DNA from: Phaeosaccion multiseriatum
Taxonomy: Eukaryota > Ochrophyta, other classes
NCBI GenBank assembly: GCA_965112735.1
Contig: OZ218960.1
Coordinates: 372,001-436,000 of the forward strand
Length of the DNA: 64,000 nt
Direction of reading: 5' to 3'
Position 1 is the first letter of the stretch. Each line of letters starts with the position of its first letter. The notes under the pieces were generated by a model, which saw only the letters and a list, made by a program, of their open reading frames with translations, was not told the DNA's origin and ran no database searches. The position numbers and the translations under genes are program-made. Shown here piece after piece: positions 11,154 through 21,974 of the stretch.

Positions 11154-11419
11154 ACCGGGAGTCTACGCCGCCCGCACCCCACTCACTTTCGGCTCTCTCC
11201 TCTCGGCCCTTTACTCTCTCCTGCCCTGCGCCTCTGGCGTTTCGATGCTGTTTGCGACATGTCAAGCCTTTCCCCGAAGCCCCCCCCCCCCCCAACACAC
11301 ACACACACACATCCACAATGGGAGCAGTGACTACTATAGACTATAGCACAGCACAAGCATAGATCGATGTGCTGTCCGCCTGCCCTCTCGCACGGGTCCT
11401 ACTCCTCCTACGGAGAGTC
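10168..11419. other. Spacer with no recognised gene
   Basis: About 1.25 kb. It contains a (CT)n tract at about 11119-11149, a C13 run near 11280 and a short (CA)n after it. Open frames of up to 186 codons exist on the - strand but are low-complexity or unrecognisable. Confidence 0.5.
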
Positions 11420-12792
11420 CTAAGGAGGAGCGAGCGCCTCTTGGTAGGCTGCGAAACACTCCTTGTGCACCCTCCCTCCTCCACTTCCACCCCCCCCGCT
11501 GCTGTTGCCATCTCCGGCAGCGATGGCCAGATACTCTCCTGAGAAGGTATCGTTCTTGACGCAGGGCCCAGCACAGTGCAGACACTTGTCCGCAACGGAC
11601 GCAGCGAAGGCTTCGTAACACTCAGCGTGGCACTTTCCATGGCCTTGCATCGCAAAGTACTCTCCCGAGAAGATGCGGCGGCTCTTGTCCTTGTCCTTCC
11701 CGGCCCCTCCTCCTGCTCCTCCGCCGCTCCTGCTGCTGGCGACGACTGGCTCTCCGCAGGCACAACAGCGCTCGGCATGCCGCTCGTGATAGGCGTCTCG
11801 GCACTCTGCATGTATCTGGACCTGCACGACCTTCTTCTTGTTGTTGTTGTTGCTCCTCTTCTTGGAAGCCTCTGCCTCCTCCTCCTTTGCCCCTTCAGCC
11901 TCACCCTCCTCCACCTTCTCCCCCTCTTCCTCCTCCTCCTCGTCCTCCTCCTCCTCGCCATTCACAGTGGCCTCCAGGGAAAGAAAGGCGCCGCTGAACC
12001 TTCCCTGCACCACGACGATGGCGAGCCCACACTCTGCGCACTTTGGTACCGCCGCCTGCCACACAAACACATACGCACGCTTTGCATCAGGGCGAGTATG
12101 GGTACACACTGCAAAACACAGGGCCCGTGGGGAAGTGAAGACTGAATGACTGATTGGCAGATGGACAGACACTTTGACAGAAAGACGAACAGACTGCCAG
12201 CGATGTCCTCACCTCCGCAGCTTGGAACGCCTTCCAGCACTCGGTGTGAACCTGCCTCGTGCGCGTTCCTTCGCGAGTGAGCTCTTGAGCCTCGCGGTAC
12301 TCGCCCGAGAAGCTTCCCGGCACAGCGGCGACTGGACCATCGCAATGCAGGCACTTGGGAGCGACTTGAGCCATGTACGCTGCCCAACACTCCTCGTGGA
12401 TCTTCTCTTGGTCCTCCTCCGTTGACGCGCTTGCAGCCCCTCCCTCGAGGGAGGTGGAGTCTACTTTTCGTTTGTGCACACGCGCAAGGGAGGAGGGGGG
12501 GAGGGGAGAACACACAAGAAGAAGAGAGACGTGAGAGGTATGAAGGGGGCAAAAGGTGAGTTGGGGGGAAACGAGAGACATGCACACACACAAACAGTAC
12601 AGAGATAAAATGAGAGAGAGAGAGAGCAATTGAGACAGAGCAGCGCTGCCTCTTTGTACCTCCGTGCTTCTTTGTGAGGAAGAATCGGCCCGAGTGCGTC
12701 TCCTTCTTACTGGGCGCGAGGCCCTTGCCGCAGTGAGCGCACGTATCCGCCTCCCCAGTCTTCTTCCTGAACTTCTTCATAAAGGACGCCAT
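11420..12792 (-). CDS. Protein with tandem LIM-like CxxC...HxxC zinc fingers (339 aa)
   Basis: On the - strand the exons are 12660-12792, 12213-12463 and 11420-12055, with introns of 196 and 157 nt. Phases match (1, then 0) and the total is 340 codons including stop. The product begins MASFMKKFRKKTGE and holds repeated modules of the form CxxC, then F-S-G-x-[FY], then HxEC, followed about 12 residues later by the next CxxC (for example KCLHC, KCAEC, RCCAC). This is the first half of the LIM zinc-binding pattern, repeated about five times. An acidic Glu-rich insert and a Lys/Asn-rich stretch lie in the third exon. It is likely a protein-protein adaptor; partners are unknown. It is divergently paired, 192 bp away, with the large glycosyltransferase-like gene. 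Confidence 0.8.
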
Positions 12793-12984
12793 CGCTTAGC
12801 CTTCTCTGATTGTCTCTCATTGTCCCGAGGTAGTATGTCAATGAAACCTAAGTCAACGACGCCTTTAACGGCGTGGCCGGTGAGGCCCAAGGACTCTCTT
12901 TCAAGGGCTTGCTTCTCTTTCCCCCATGTTCCTGAGATCGCTGGAGGCACAGGAGTAGGAGAAGAAGCACCAGCAGATAGAAGG
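12793..12984. promoter_or_regulatory. Short divergent (head-to-head) promoter region
   Basis: 192 bp separate the start codons of the LIM-like gene (-) and the glycosyltransferase-like gene (+), so both must be driven from here or from overlapping sequence. No TATA box or known element is evident. Confidence 0.45.
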
Positions 12985-15900
12985 ATGCGTGGAAGGATGA
13001 GAGCGTCACCGCAGAAGACGGCAGTGCGTGCGAGGAGAGGGGGGATACGCCCCTCTCGCCTGCCGCTCTCCCTGCTGCTGCTGCTCGTGCTGGGCGGATT
13101 GGTTGGCAGCTCATCCATCAATCTGGACGGTGGAATTTGGGACGTGGAGGAAGACGGTGAGTCTTACGCTTAGCTGACGCTGCTTTCTGTGGAAGATCTT
13201 CCTCCCTCAAACTTCATTCTCTACGCTGCGGCTTCTCTCCGACAGACGCACCAGCAGGAGAGGAAGCTGACACGACAATGGCTGGCAGCGCTCCTGCTGA
13301 ACAAGAAGGTGCCCCGACTTCCACAGCCGGCGCGCGTGAAGCAACATTCTCGACCAAGAAAAGAAGCAGTAGCAGCCGCCAAATAGGCCGAACCAAGTCG
13401 CCCCCCGCTGTGGCGCAGCTGAAGCAGGCCATGCTGGACGTGGTGAACCAACGACACTCTTGCCCGGCAATGGGCGACTTCGATGCTGGACAGGTACACG
13501 TGGACGTGCATTTGGGCAGACTTGGAGCGGGGAGTTTTTTTGGAGGAGAGGGGGCATCTTCTTTTGTGTATGTGAAGGGTGGTCTTCCCTGTATTTCTTT
13601 GTGTCTTCTATGTCTCGGGCTGGAGTCGTGGCCAACCTGTGCTCTTCTGTGCCTACGCCGTCACGAAATGCTCTACCTCGTGGATGCCTTGTGGAGAGCT
13701 CTGTGTGTGAGGAGGAGCAGCAGCACTGGCAGCACCCCCCCCCCTTTGTCTCTCCCTCCATCTCTCTCTCTCTCGCTTGCTCAACAACCAACAATCGAAC
13801 CCACCCAACTTCTGCCTCCTCTCCCGTGTCTCTTCCCGTCCCTTCCCTTCCCTTCCCTTTCCCTTTCCCTTGTCATTTGCAGCTCTCTATGCAAGAGGGG
13901 AGGTTCGACTGTGCCATTGACATATTCGGTGCCCGCCTGCGCAGCCACAGCGGCAGAGGCGCCGAGAGCCCCGAGGCCCGAATGGAACTTGCGGAACACT
14001 TCTACAACTACGGAGTGGCAACCGGCCTCAGCTACGACTCACTGCATGGCATTGACCGCTGGCAGTTGCTAGAGCACGCACGACGGGCCTTCTGGGTGAG
14101 TGGAGGGACGGAGGGGGGGGGGCGGAGGGACTGAGGGAGGGAGGGGGTGAGTGAGGGGGAAGTGTTTGAGTGAGGAGTGAAGAAGGAGTGAGTGAGCTCC
14201 TTAGGATGGTAGTTGAGCCCCTGGGCGAGACTAGGTGTCACTCTCAGTGTACTGTGTTCATACTTTAGACTGTGAGGGAAAAGGCTCCATCTAAATGCTC
14301 ACGTCTCTCACCACCCCTCCCCTCCCCTCCCCTCCCCTCTCCTCCCCTCCCCTTCCCTCCCGCTCTACCCCTTCCCTGTATCACCAACCCCTTCAGGTGT
14401 GCATTGACCTAACCAATGCCCCTGTCCGCACGCCAGAGGGAGGGGTCATTAACCACCCCACAGAGGGAAGGGGGAGGGACATCAATCCGGGTAAGCGATG
14501 CATGGAACCAGCATGCATGGAACCAGCATGCATGGGACCTGCATGCATGGAACCTGCATGCATGGAACCAGCATGCATGGAACCAGCCCCCACCCCCACC
14601 CCCAACCCCAAAGCTTGACCCCCCCTGCCCACCAACCAGTGCCACCAACCAGTGTTCAGTTTCAGTTTCAGCTTTCAGTTTAAGTGAACAAAAGGGGGTC
14701 GTTACCGAAGGTGTGAGCTTACTCCATTGACCCCCAATCCTAACAGTTTCAGCTTTCAGTTTAAGTGAACAAAAGGGGGTCGTTACCGAAGGTGTGAGCT
14801 TACTCCGTTGACCCCCAACCCTAACCCAACGCCCACCCCCTCCCAAACACCCGCACCACCACCAACCGCTTGATGTGGGAATCTCTCTCTCTCTCTGTGT
14901 GTCTCTCTCCCTCCCTCCCCCTCTCTCTCCCTCTCTCTCTCTCCCTCTCTCCCTGTCCCTCCCTCCCCCCCCCCCTCTGTCTCCCTCTCCCTCTCTCCCT
15001 CTCCATCCCTCCCTGCCCCTCCCCCCGCTCCCCCCCCCTCTCTCTCTTTGTCTCCCTCTCCCTCTCCCTCTCTCTACCTTCTCCCTATCCCTCTCACTCC
15101 CCCTTTCTCTTATCTCTCAGAGGTGGAGGAGGTGCTAAGCGTACTCTACGATTCCTGTATCAGGGGTCTTGCAAGGGTCACCTCCCCCCTCTCCCTCACC
15201 TACCTTCCCTGGCGGGCATCCTCAGCGTTTCTGGAATGGGACAGACGGCCCTCTCGACATCTGGAGGATCCTGAGCTCCAACAGTTGGCACAGCCCAGCG
15301 ACGCGGAGGAGGGCAAGGGGAAGGGCAAGGGCAAGGGCAAGGGTAAGGGCAAGCAGCGGGGTGGCGTTGGCGTTTCAGAAACGCCCGAGCAGGAGGCGCA
15401 GCGCACGTTCGAGCAGTTGCAGGTATATGTGTGGCAATGTATCGTACATTGATTAGGGACGGAGGAAAGGGAAGGAAGGATGGAAGGAGGGAAGGAGGGG
15501 ATCAGGGAAGGAGACCATGAGGGAGGTCCTTGCTTGCTTGGGCTTGGGCTTCGTGCAATCGGCAGCAGGGAAGCAGCGCACTCCTGTGTTCACTTCCATC
15601 CCTTACTCCCTCCTCACACTGCACTGCCCTGCCCCTGCCCATCCACTACCATCCCCTCGCACACCCACTTCCATCTTCCTGCGCTCAGTCTGGTCTCCTT
15701 CATGGCCTATTCGGACGTACCGACTCCTCCATCGAGCTGCTGAGTACCTTGTGCAGCCGAGGAGACGAGGAGGCGTGCAGCGGGTGAGTGAGTGGGAAGC
15801 AACCCACCCAACAACAGCAGTTGGTGATACGTCCCAGCGCTCATCTCCCTTTGTCCGAATCCGAGCCATTGCTGTTCTGTTCCCCATTCTCAAACCTCGT

Positions 15901-18900
15901 TCCTATGGTTGATGTCCTCTCCCTCCCTCCCTCCCTCCCTCCCTCCCTCCCTCCCTCCCTCCCTCCCTCCCTCCCTCCCTCCCTCCCTCCCTCCCTCACT
16001 CACTCACTCACTCACTCACTCACTCCCTCACTCACTCTCTCACTCACTCACTCACTCACTCCCTCCCTCACTCTCTCACTCACTCACTCACTCACTCACA
16101 CACTCACGTACTTCCTTTCCTACCCTTGCGCTTGCGCTCTCCTTCCTCGCGCTTTGTCGTCCTCTTTGTTGCGTTCCTTGCCCCCTCCGCCCCCCCTCCT
16201 CCCCCCCTCCTCTCGCTCTCACGCTGTATCACATGCATTCTCTCTCCCCCCCCTCTCTCTCTTCACCCCCCCCCCCTCCCTCTCTCTCTTCTCTCCCCCG
16301 TCCCTCTCCCTCTCCATCTCCATCTCTCTCTCGCACTCTTCTCCCCCCCTCCCTCTGCCCCTCCCTCTCGCCCTGTACCACGTGCATGGGTCTACGCGTG
16401 TATGTATATACATGTAATGTATGCTTTATGTATAGGGTTGGGCTTGTGAAGCAATACGCCCGCGCTACCACAAACCTCATCGAGGATGATGTGTTTGACA
16501 AATTCCTACCCGCGGGGGGGAGGGGAAGAAGACACGGGGCGGGGTTCGAGATCAGCGACGAAGAGGAGGAGGAGGAGGAGGAGGAGGAGGAGGAGGAGGA
16601 GGTGGCCGAGCAGAATGGTGCGAGCAAGACTGAGGAAGGGGAGGAGGAGATATTTGATATGGATGAGGAGCAAGAGAACAGGGAGAATAAGACGAAGGAG
16701 GAGGAGGAGGAGGAGGAGGGTGGAAGCGGGGAGACGGGGGAGGAGAGGAAAAAGGGAGAGGATGGGGAGGAGGAGGAGGAGGAGGAGGCGGAGGAAGTGG
16801 CGCCGCCCCCCACGGTGGGCATCTTCCTCATCTTAGGTGACGAGAGAGTGTTTCTGGCTCAAGTCTACCCACTTCTGTGCCACTCCATGCTGCTGCTGTA
16901 CCGATCCGAGGAGCACAAAGACATTGTCTCGAGGAGTCGAATCCACATACTCGCCAGCTATGTAGACGACCCGGAGAACGCGCAGAGACTGTTCCGAGAG
17001 GGACTGGGGGAAGCCCGGAATGAGCTGTTTGGAGGACTGCACCTTGTTCCAGGCAAGGACAGCCCCTACCGTCCGTGGGACGGCAATTACCTGAGGAAGA
17101 TGTTTGCCATGCACGACATTAGCGAGCGTATGGGCTATACACACGTCATCTCGGTGGACGATGACGTCATTCTATCTCCCTTCGCGCTGTCTTTCATGAT
17201 CGACCACAGCTTTTTGGTGGAGCAACCGGATTCGAAATGGAAGTCGTCGTCGTCTTCCACCACTCCTCAAGGGGGACAAGAAGAGGATGGCAGTGGATGG
17301 GCAGGGGCTCTTGGCGACGACGAGGATGAGGAAGAGGAGGGGGAGCAGAGTTGCGGGGTCCTGACACCGATCCTTTCTACAGGCATCCCCACAACAGAGA
17401 TGTGGATCGAACAATTCCTCAGTGAGGAGGAGGCGGATCAAGTGTTGGCGTGCTTCTCAGACACCCCCGTACCACCAATGTACCACCCTCATGTGGGGGA
17501 CTCCCCTCGCTCCTGGGACGCCGGTCACTTCTACAAAAAGGCTTCTATGGTGAGTGTCTCTGGGGGGAGGGGTGGATGGGTGGGGATGTGTGTGGGGCGT
17601 GGGTGGGTATGGGTGGTTGTGGGGGTGAGTGTGGGTATGTGCGCCTGTGGGTGCGGGTGTATGTGTGTGTCTGTGTGTGTATGTGGGTGTATGTATGTGT
17701 GTATGTGTGTATGTGTGTGTGTGGGGGGGGGGGGTTGGGTATGGGTGGTTGTGGGGGTGAATGTGGGTGTGTGGGCCTGTGGGTGTGTGTGGGTGTGTGA
17801 GCCTGTGGGTGCGGGTGTGTGTGTGTGTGTGTGGGAGGGTGTGTACTTGTGGGTGGTTGCGTTGTCCTCTCTGTGCTGTTCTGTTCCTTCCGCCTCACTC
17901 ACTCACTCACCCACTCACTCACCCACCCACCCACTCACCCACCCACTCATTCCCTCACTTCCTCCCTCCCTCCCTCCCTCACTCACTCACTCACTCACTC
18001 ACCCACTCACTCACCCACCCACCCACTCACCCACTCACTCATTCCCTCACTTCCTCCCTCCCTCCCTCCCTCACTCACTCACTCACTCACTCACTCACTC
18101 ACTCACCCACTCACTCACCCACCCACCCACTCACCCACCCACTCATTCCCTCACTTCCTCCCTCCCTCCCTCACTCACTCACTCACTCACTCACAGGCGC
18201 AGAGCTCGCTACTCGTAGCAAACAGCAACCACCACCCTCGCTACGGCGGGGCCATGCATCCTCTTCTCTGGAACCCCACCTGCGCTCTGCAACTTGGGCA
18301 CCTGAGTGAGGGCAAACTCAAAGCGGAGCTTCTTCGAGAGAAGGACCATGAGATTACAGCAGCCGAGGCCAATGAGTACTACCTCTCCAACAGTGTGTGG
18401 ATGGCGAGTTTGGGCCTGCTGAAGGAGGTGATTTCAAGGCCGGCGTGGTTGGGTGCCTGGAGCCACCCATTCGATGAAGTGTCGCTCAATACGCTTCTAC
18501 GCGAGGAGGACATGCTCATGTGTTTTGTGGACAATGCGTTTGGACTACACCCCTCCTACCATAAGGCGCCGGATGATCAGGTGAGGAGAGGGGAGGGAGG
18601 GATGTACGGGGTTGAGCGGAAAGTCATAGTCTCGTATCTTGTCATCAACCTTTTCCTCTTTTTCTCTCAGCTTCACTCCAATTTGTTTCATCCACACACA
18701 TCAAAGAAAGGAGCCCCAGCAGCAGCAGCAGCAGTAGCAACAACAACAACAAGATGTCCGCCCCTGTCCCTCAACCTATCTCCCCTCCTCCTCTCCTCCT
18801 CCCATCCACTGCCACTACCCCCCAACCCTCGCAGACCCTACTGCGCGTCCTTCACGCCGAAGCGGACGCCCTCCTACTCGATGCCCTCCTTCCCGATCAG

Positions 18901-20133
18901 CAGCGAGGGCACGACCCTAACGAAGACTGGGCCAAGCCGCCTTCGGACAACCCGCTCGCCGCCGCCGGACAACGCATTCACACGGTACATGGCAACTGCG
19001 GCAACGATACCGCAGTGTACATTGGAAGTGGCAACGACGACGACGAGGAGGAGGAGGAGCAGCAGGGGGGAGAGGTGGGGGAGGGAGGCAAGATTCGCAA
19101 GAACGGTGTGGTGGGTGGAGGAGGGAGGGGTCCGCGGCATCGCGTGGCGGTGTTTATCCACGTGGCGCTCATCGAAGGGTGGAGGGACACGGTGGAACTG
19201 TTTCTGGACCGTATCCTCGCGTCGGGTTTGGTGCAGTCGGTGCTCGAGTTATCCATCAGGCTGGTGGTGGTGGGCGACAGTCTCGGAGATGAGTGCGAGG
19301 GATGGAGCAGAGCCTTCCCAGACTCGCACCCTCTCGCCGACCTGCCCACGGTGGCCTTTGTGGTGGAGTGTTTCCCGCTCCTCATGTCGCTACAGGAGCT
19401 GCCGTCTCAGCTGCGGTTGCGCCAATTCGCCGAGCAGCATCGGAACCACCTTGTGCTCTACCTCACCACCCAGGGGGGCCCTCCTCCCCGACAGGGGGGA
19501 TTGGATCAGCTCAACTACCTGTCGTACTTCCTCATTGAAAACTTTTGCATGTGCCTGGCACAGCTCACCGAGCCCTGTCGGTCGGCGGCAGAGTGCACGG
19601 TCGTGTGTGGGGTCGATATTAAAGCCCAGCCTCGCGTGGGTTTGATGCGCAACTCCTGGTGGGCGAGGTCGGAGTTCATCGCCGAGCTTCCCGACCCGGA
19701 GGACTTGGTGGACTTGGTGGCGCATCCCAACGCGTTCCAATCCTGGACCTTTAATCAGGAGTACTGGGTAGGGACACCGAGGCACAGAGGGGCGGTGGAT
19801 GTGTATGCGGAGATTTGGGACTCCACGTCCAGTGGGTGCACGGAGGAGGAGGAGGAGGAGGAAGGGAAGGAGGGTGGAGGGTGGGAAGGGGGCAGCAGCG
19901 GCAACAACAACAATGGAACCACTACCACCAGGCCTCGGAAGACCTGCGCTGCCGCTGGCAGAGAGAGGGGAGTGCCTGACTTCAACCCGAGTGTCTATCG
20001 CAGTGCTGCCGCGGATGGCTGCGGGTGCACCACCCGGCAGGTACCCAAGACCACCAAGAAAGGACCCAACAAGATGCTCAAGCTTCCCGAGGCGGGCGAG
20101 AACTTCGCTGTGAGCAGCTCTCCGTTCTTTTGA
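12985..20133 (+). CDS. Large glycosyltransferase-like membrane protein with two catalytic-type regions (about 1,306 aa)
   Basis: Exons: 12985-13156, 13246-13493, 13883-14095, 14397-14490, 15121-15422, 15689-15783, 16436-17549, 18197-18580, 18835-20133; phases agree throughout. A small alternative exon, 18671-18733, also keeps frame. A basic N-terminus and Leu-rich segment (about residues 30-48) suggest a signal anchor in the Golgi/ER. A helical region follows, then an acidic Glu-run insert. The first GT-A-like region contains HVISVDDDVILSP, a DxD-type metal/nucleotide-sugar site. The last exon is a second region with VVVGDSLG and RNSWWARSEFIAELPDPED; the NxWWAxSxY/F pattern recalls bacterial and protist glycosyltransferases. 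I cannot name donor or acceptor. In-frame ATGs upstream (12841 and nearby) would put the hydrophobic segment further in. It could conceivably be two genes split near 18,700. Confidence 0.7.
14500..14600 (+). repeat. Minisatellite of GCATGCATGG(A/G)ACC units in an intron
   Basis: About six 15-bp copies of a GCATGCATGGAACCA-type unit lie just after the splice donor at 14491. The units are rich in the palindrome GCATGC/ATGCAT. Confidence 0.75.
14664..14825 (+). repeat. 81-bp tandem duplication in the same intron
   Basis: Two nearly identical 81-bp copies (14664-14744 and 14745-14825) begin AGTTTCAGCTTTCAGTTTAA and include AAAAGGGGGTCGTTACCGAA. They differ at only a few bases, so the duplication is recent. 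Confidence 0.8.
15918..16103 (+). repeat. (CCCT)n followed by (CACT)n tract in an intron
   Basis: About 80 bp of CCCT units pass into about 100 bp of CACT/CTCC units within the 15784-16435 intron. The tract is pyrimidine-rich on the sense strand of the host gene. Confidence 0.9.
17883..18195 (+). repeat. Higher-order CACT/CACC/CTCC satellite abutting a splice acceptor
   Basis: Three irregular blocks of about 90-105 bp, each containing CATTCCCTCACTTCCTCCCT, end directly in the acceptor CACAG before exon 18197. The expanded repeat therefore acts as the polypyrimidine region. A GT-rich stretch (17570-17850) precedes it in the same intron. Confidence 0.85.
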
Positions 20134-20633
20134 GCGGGGCTGTGGGCTGTTACCATTAATAAGTACTTACATACTTGAAGAAGAGTGTTACTTAGGTGTT
20201 CGTTTTGGTGCTTGTTGCATGCTTAATTCGCTGCTCGTACACGTCCTCGAAATGTGTGCAGTGTGCGAGTAGGCTGGGATATGCACCCACCTGCAGCTTC
20301 ACAGTGGGTCTTTCGACATCGCACGTTTATTTGCTGCTGTCCAGAGCACGATGCTGGGAGGGAGGGAGGGAGGGAGGGAAGGGGGAAGAGCAAGAGAGAG
20401 AGAAGAGGGAGGGAGGGAGGGAGGGAGGGAGGGAGGGAGGGGGGGAGGGAGGGAGGGAGGGAGGGAGGGAGGGAGGGAGGGATGGAGGGATGGAGGGAGG
20501 GAGAAATAGGAGAGAAAAAAAGCAAGCGAGAAAGTGAGTGTGTGTGTGTGTGAGAGAGACATGGAAAGAGGGGTGAAAAAGCGTGAAATAGAACACTTAC
20601 TGCCGTAAAGAGTAATCTGATTGATGTGATGCC
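20134..20633. other. Spacer with (GGGA)n tract
   Basis: After the stop at 20133 there is no gene. A (GGGA)n tract of about 150 bp runs from about 20357 to 20509, with a short (GT)n after it. Confidence 0.7.
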
Positions 20634-21309
20634 TTACCTTGTGAAGGCGTACAAAACGCAGTCGATGCTGCTCAACTTGTCCCTAAGCACAAAGGGACCC
20701 ACCCCTAGCGACACCAATGTGTCTAGCGCACTCATGTCCTCCCACCCCAGCCAAGCTTTGCCGATCTGCCTTTGTTCGAAGGCCCACCCCGTGGCCGTTA
20801 GCTCGCTTGAACGTCCCGCTACGCCCTCTCCCAATGGCCATCCCAACCATAAAACGCGGCAGCCCCAGCCAGCCCCTCGAGGTAGCTCGGTCCTGTGACT
20901 GCCTTGCACTGCTGCTGGTCAAACCAGCGGTACTCGGAGTTGACTGTCCAGTAGGCTGAATCCTCGATGGTGCGCCGGAGGAGGTGCGAGGTGGCTATCT
21001 GGGCCTTGGTCAGGTGCCCATCAAGCCTCGAGTCCTCAGCCACGCTGCTCTCGAGATGATCAATGATCTACTGCGAGTCTCCAAGCAGTTGGCCGCTGTC
21101 ATTGAGGGCGACGAAGGGGATGAGCCCCTTGGGCTTGGCGGGCCGCTTGGTGCCGTTGACAATCGACGAGTAGACGAAATATGTCACTCCGTGACAACCA
21201 GGTAAGATAGGAGCTTCAAGCAAAAAGGGCTGCAGTCCCCCACGAATGCTCCGTTCCCCTCCAGCGACCGAAAGCCGTAGAAGGTGAGCGTGGAGTCATT
21301 GACCGACGT
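20634..21309 (-). pseudogene. Broken GST/FAX-like (failed axon connections / metaxin fold) gene
   Basis: Read on the - strand, pieces in order match the two halves of the FAX/GST family. First is a thioredoxin-like start (STLTFYGFRS, then SPFCLKLLSYL). A frame change follows before VTYFVYSSIVNG and KGLIPFVALNDSGQLLGDSQ. Next an in-frame TAG stop (21068-21070) falls inside the conserved motif just before IIDHLES. The helical domain follows (RRTIEDSAYWTVNSEYRW), with two more frame changes before DMSALDTLVSLGVGPF and the SSIDCVLYAF-type end. One stop and about three frameshifts cannot be explained by introns, so I call it a pseudogene. The intact gene would have been a cytosolic or outer-membrane GST-fold protein. 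Family assignment is by motif recall, not a search. Confidence 0.72.
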
Positions 21310-21458
21310 GTAGGGGGGGCTGCAGCGAGATACAAGTCTCTGCCCCCTTTTCTCCTTCTCGACGCTCTAGGATTGGGGATACGCTTTCCGTTACGACAAC
21401 TGTGATTCTGGAATCGCTGCTGAGCGAGAGCGCACAGCAAAAAAACAAAACAAACGCG

Positions 21459-21974
21459 ATGCCGTCCTTTGATAACGCGCCCATGATTATAGAGCTCGGA
21501 GACGACGGGTTCGATATTCCCTCCACCCCAGCCCCCGTAGTAGAGAAGCCGGCAGCTGCAGCAGCAGCAACACCACCAGCAACACCACAAGCAGAGCCAG
21601 CGTTGGAGAGTGTCCAGCAGCACCAGCAGCAGGAGCAGCAGCAGGAGGAGAAGGAGGAGGAGGGTGAGGCTCTCGAAGCTGCAGACGTACCGGCGAAGGG
21701 GTCCTTTGACATCTACGAGTTCAGCAGTAGCAGCGACAAGTCTATCGAGGTTGTCGCGCACCTTCCTCTTGACGAGGCTGTCAGCGATGGCCCCAAGGAA
21801 GAAGTTAACGTGGCCGTCTCGAAGGAAGGGAGGGCCCTGGAGGTTGCTTCCTCTTCACTGTCGCCACCCTTTGAGATACTGCTCCCTGTCGCCATCGTCG
21901 CTGCCTCTGTTCAAGCCTACTACCTGGGAATGGTTTTGACGATTCGAGCTCAAATCGATACCAAGGCTGAATAA
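21459..21974 (+). CDS. Hypothetical protein with a C-terminal membrane segment (171 aa)
   Basis: A single open frame. I chose the ATG at 21459 (product begins MPSFDNAPMII); the frame stays open upstream to 21402 without a better context. The protein has a short ordered N-terminus, an Ala/Pro/Gln/Glu low-complexity middle, then SFDIYEFSSSSDKS. A hydrophobic segment near the end (FEILLPVAIVAASVQAYYLG) could be a tail anchor. I do not recognise a family. It starts beside the 5' end of the GST/FAX-like pseudogene on the opposite strand. The intact 171-codon frame and non-random composition favour a real gene, but no splice or homology support was found. Confidence 0.45.
   Translation: MPSFDNAPMIIELGDDGFDIPSTPAPVVEKPAAAAAATPPATPQAEPALESVQQHQQQEQQQEEKEEEGEALEAADVPAKGSFDIYEFSSSSDKSIEVVAHLPLDEAVSDGPKEEVNVAVSKEGRALEVASSSLSPPFEILLPVAIVAASVQAYYLGMVLTIRAQIDTKAE

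Noticed and set aside
18671-18733. Extra 63-nt exon of the glycosyltransferase-like gene
   Set aside because: It keeps frame (LHSNLFHPHTSKKG...) but needs a weak GTAGCA donor. Skipping it also keeps frame, so it is left as an alternative only.
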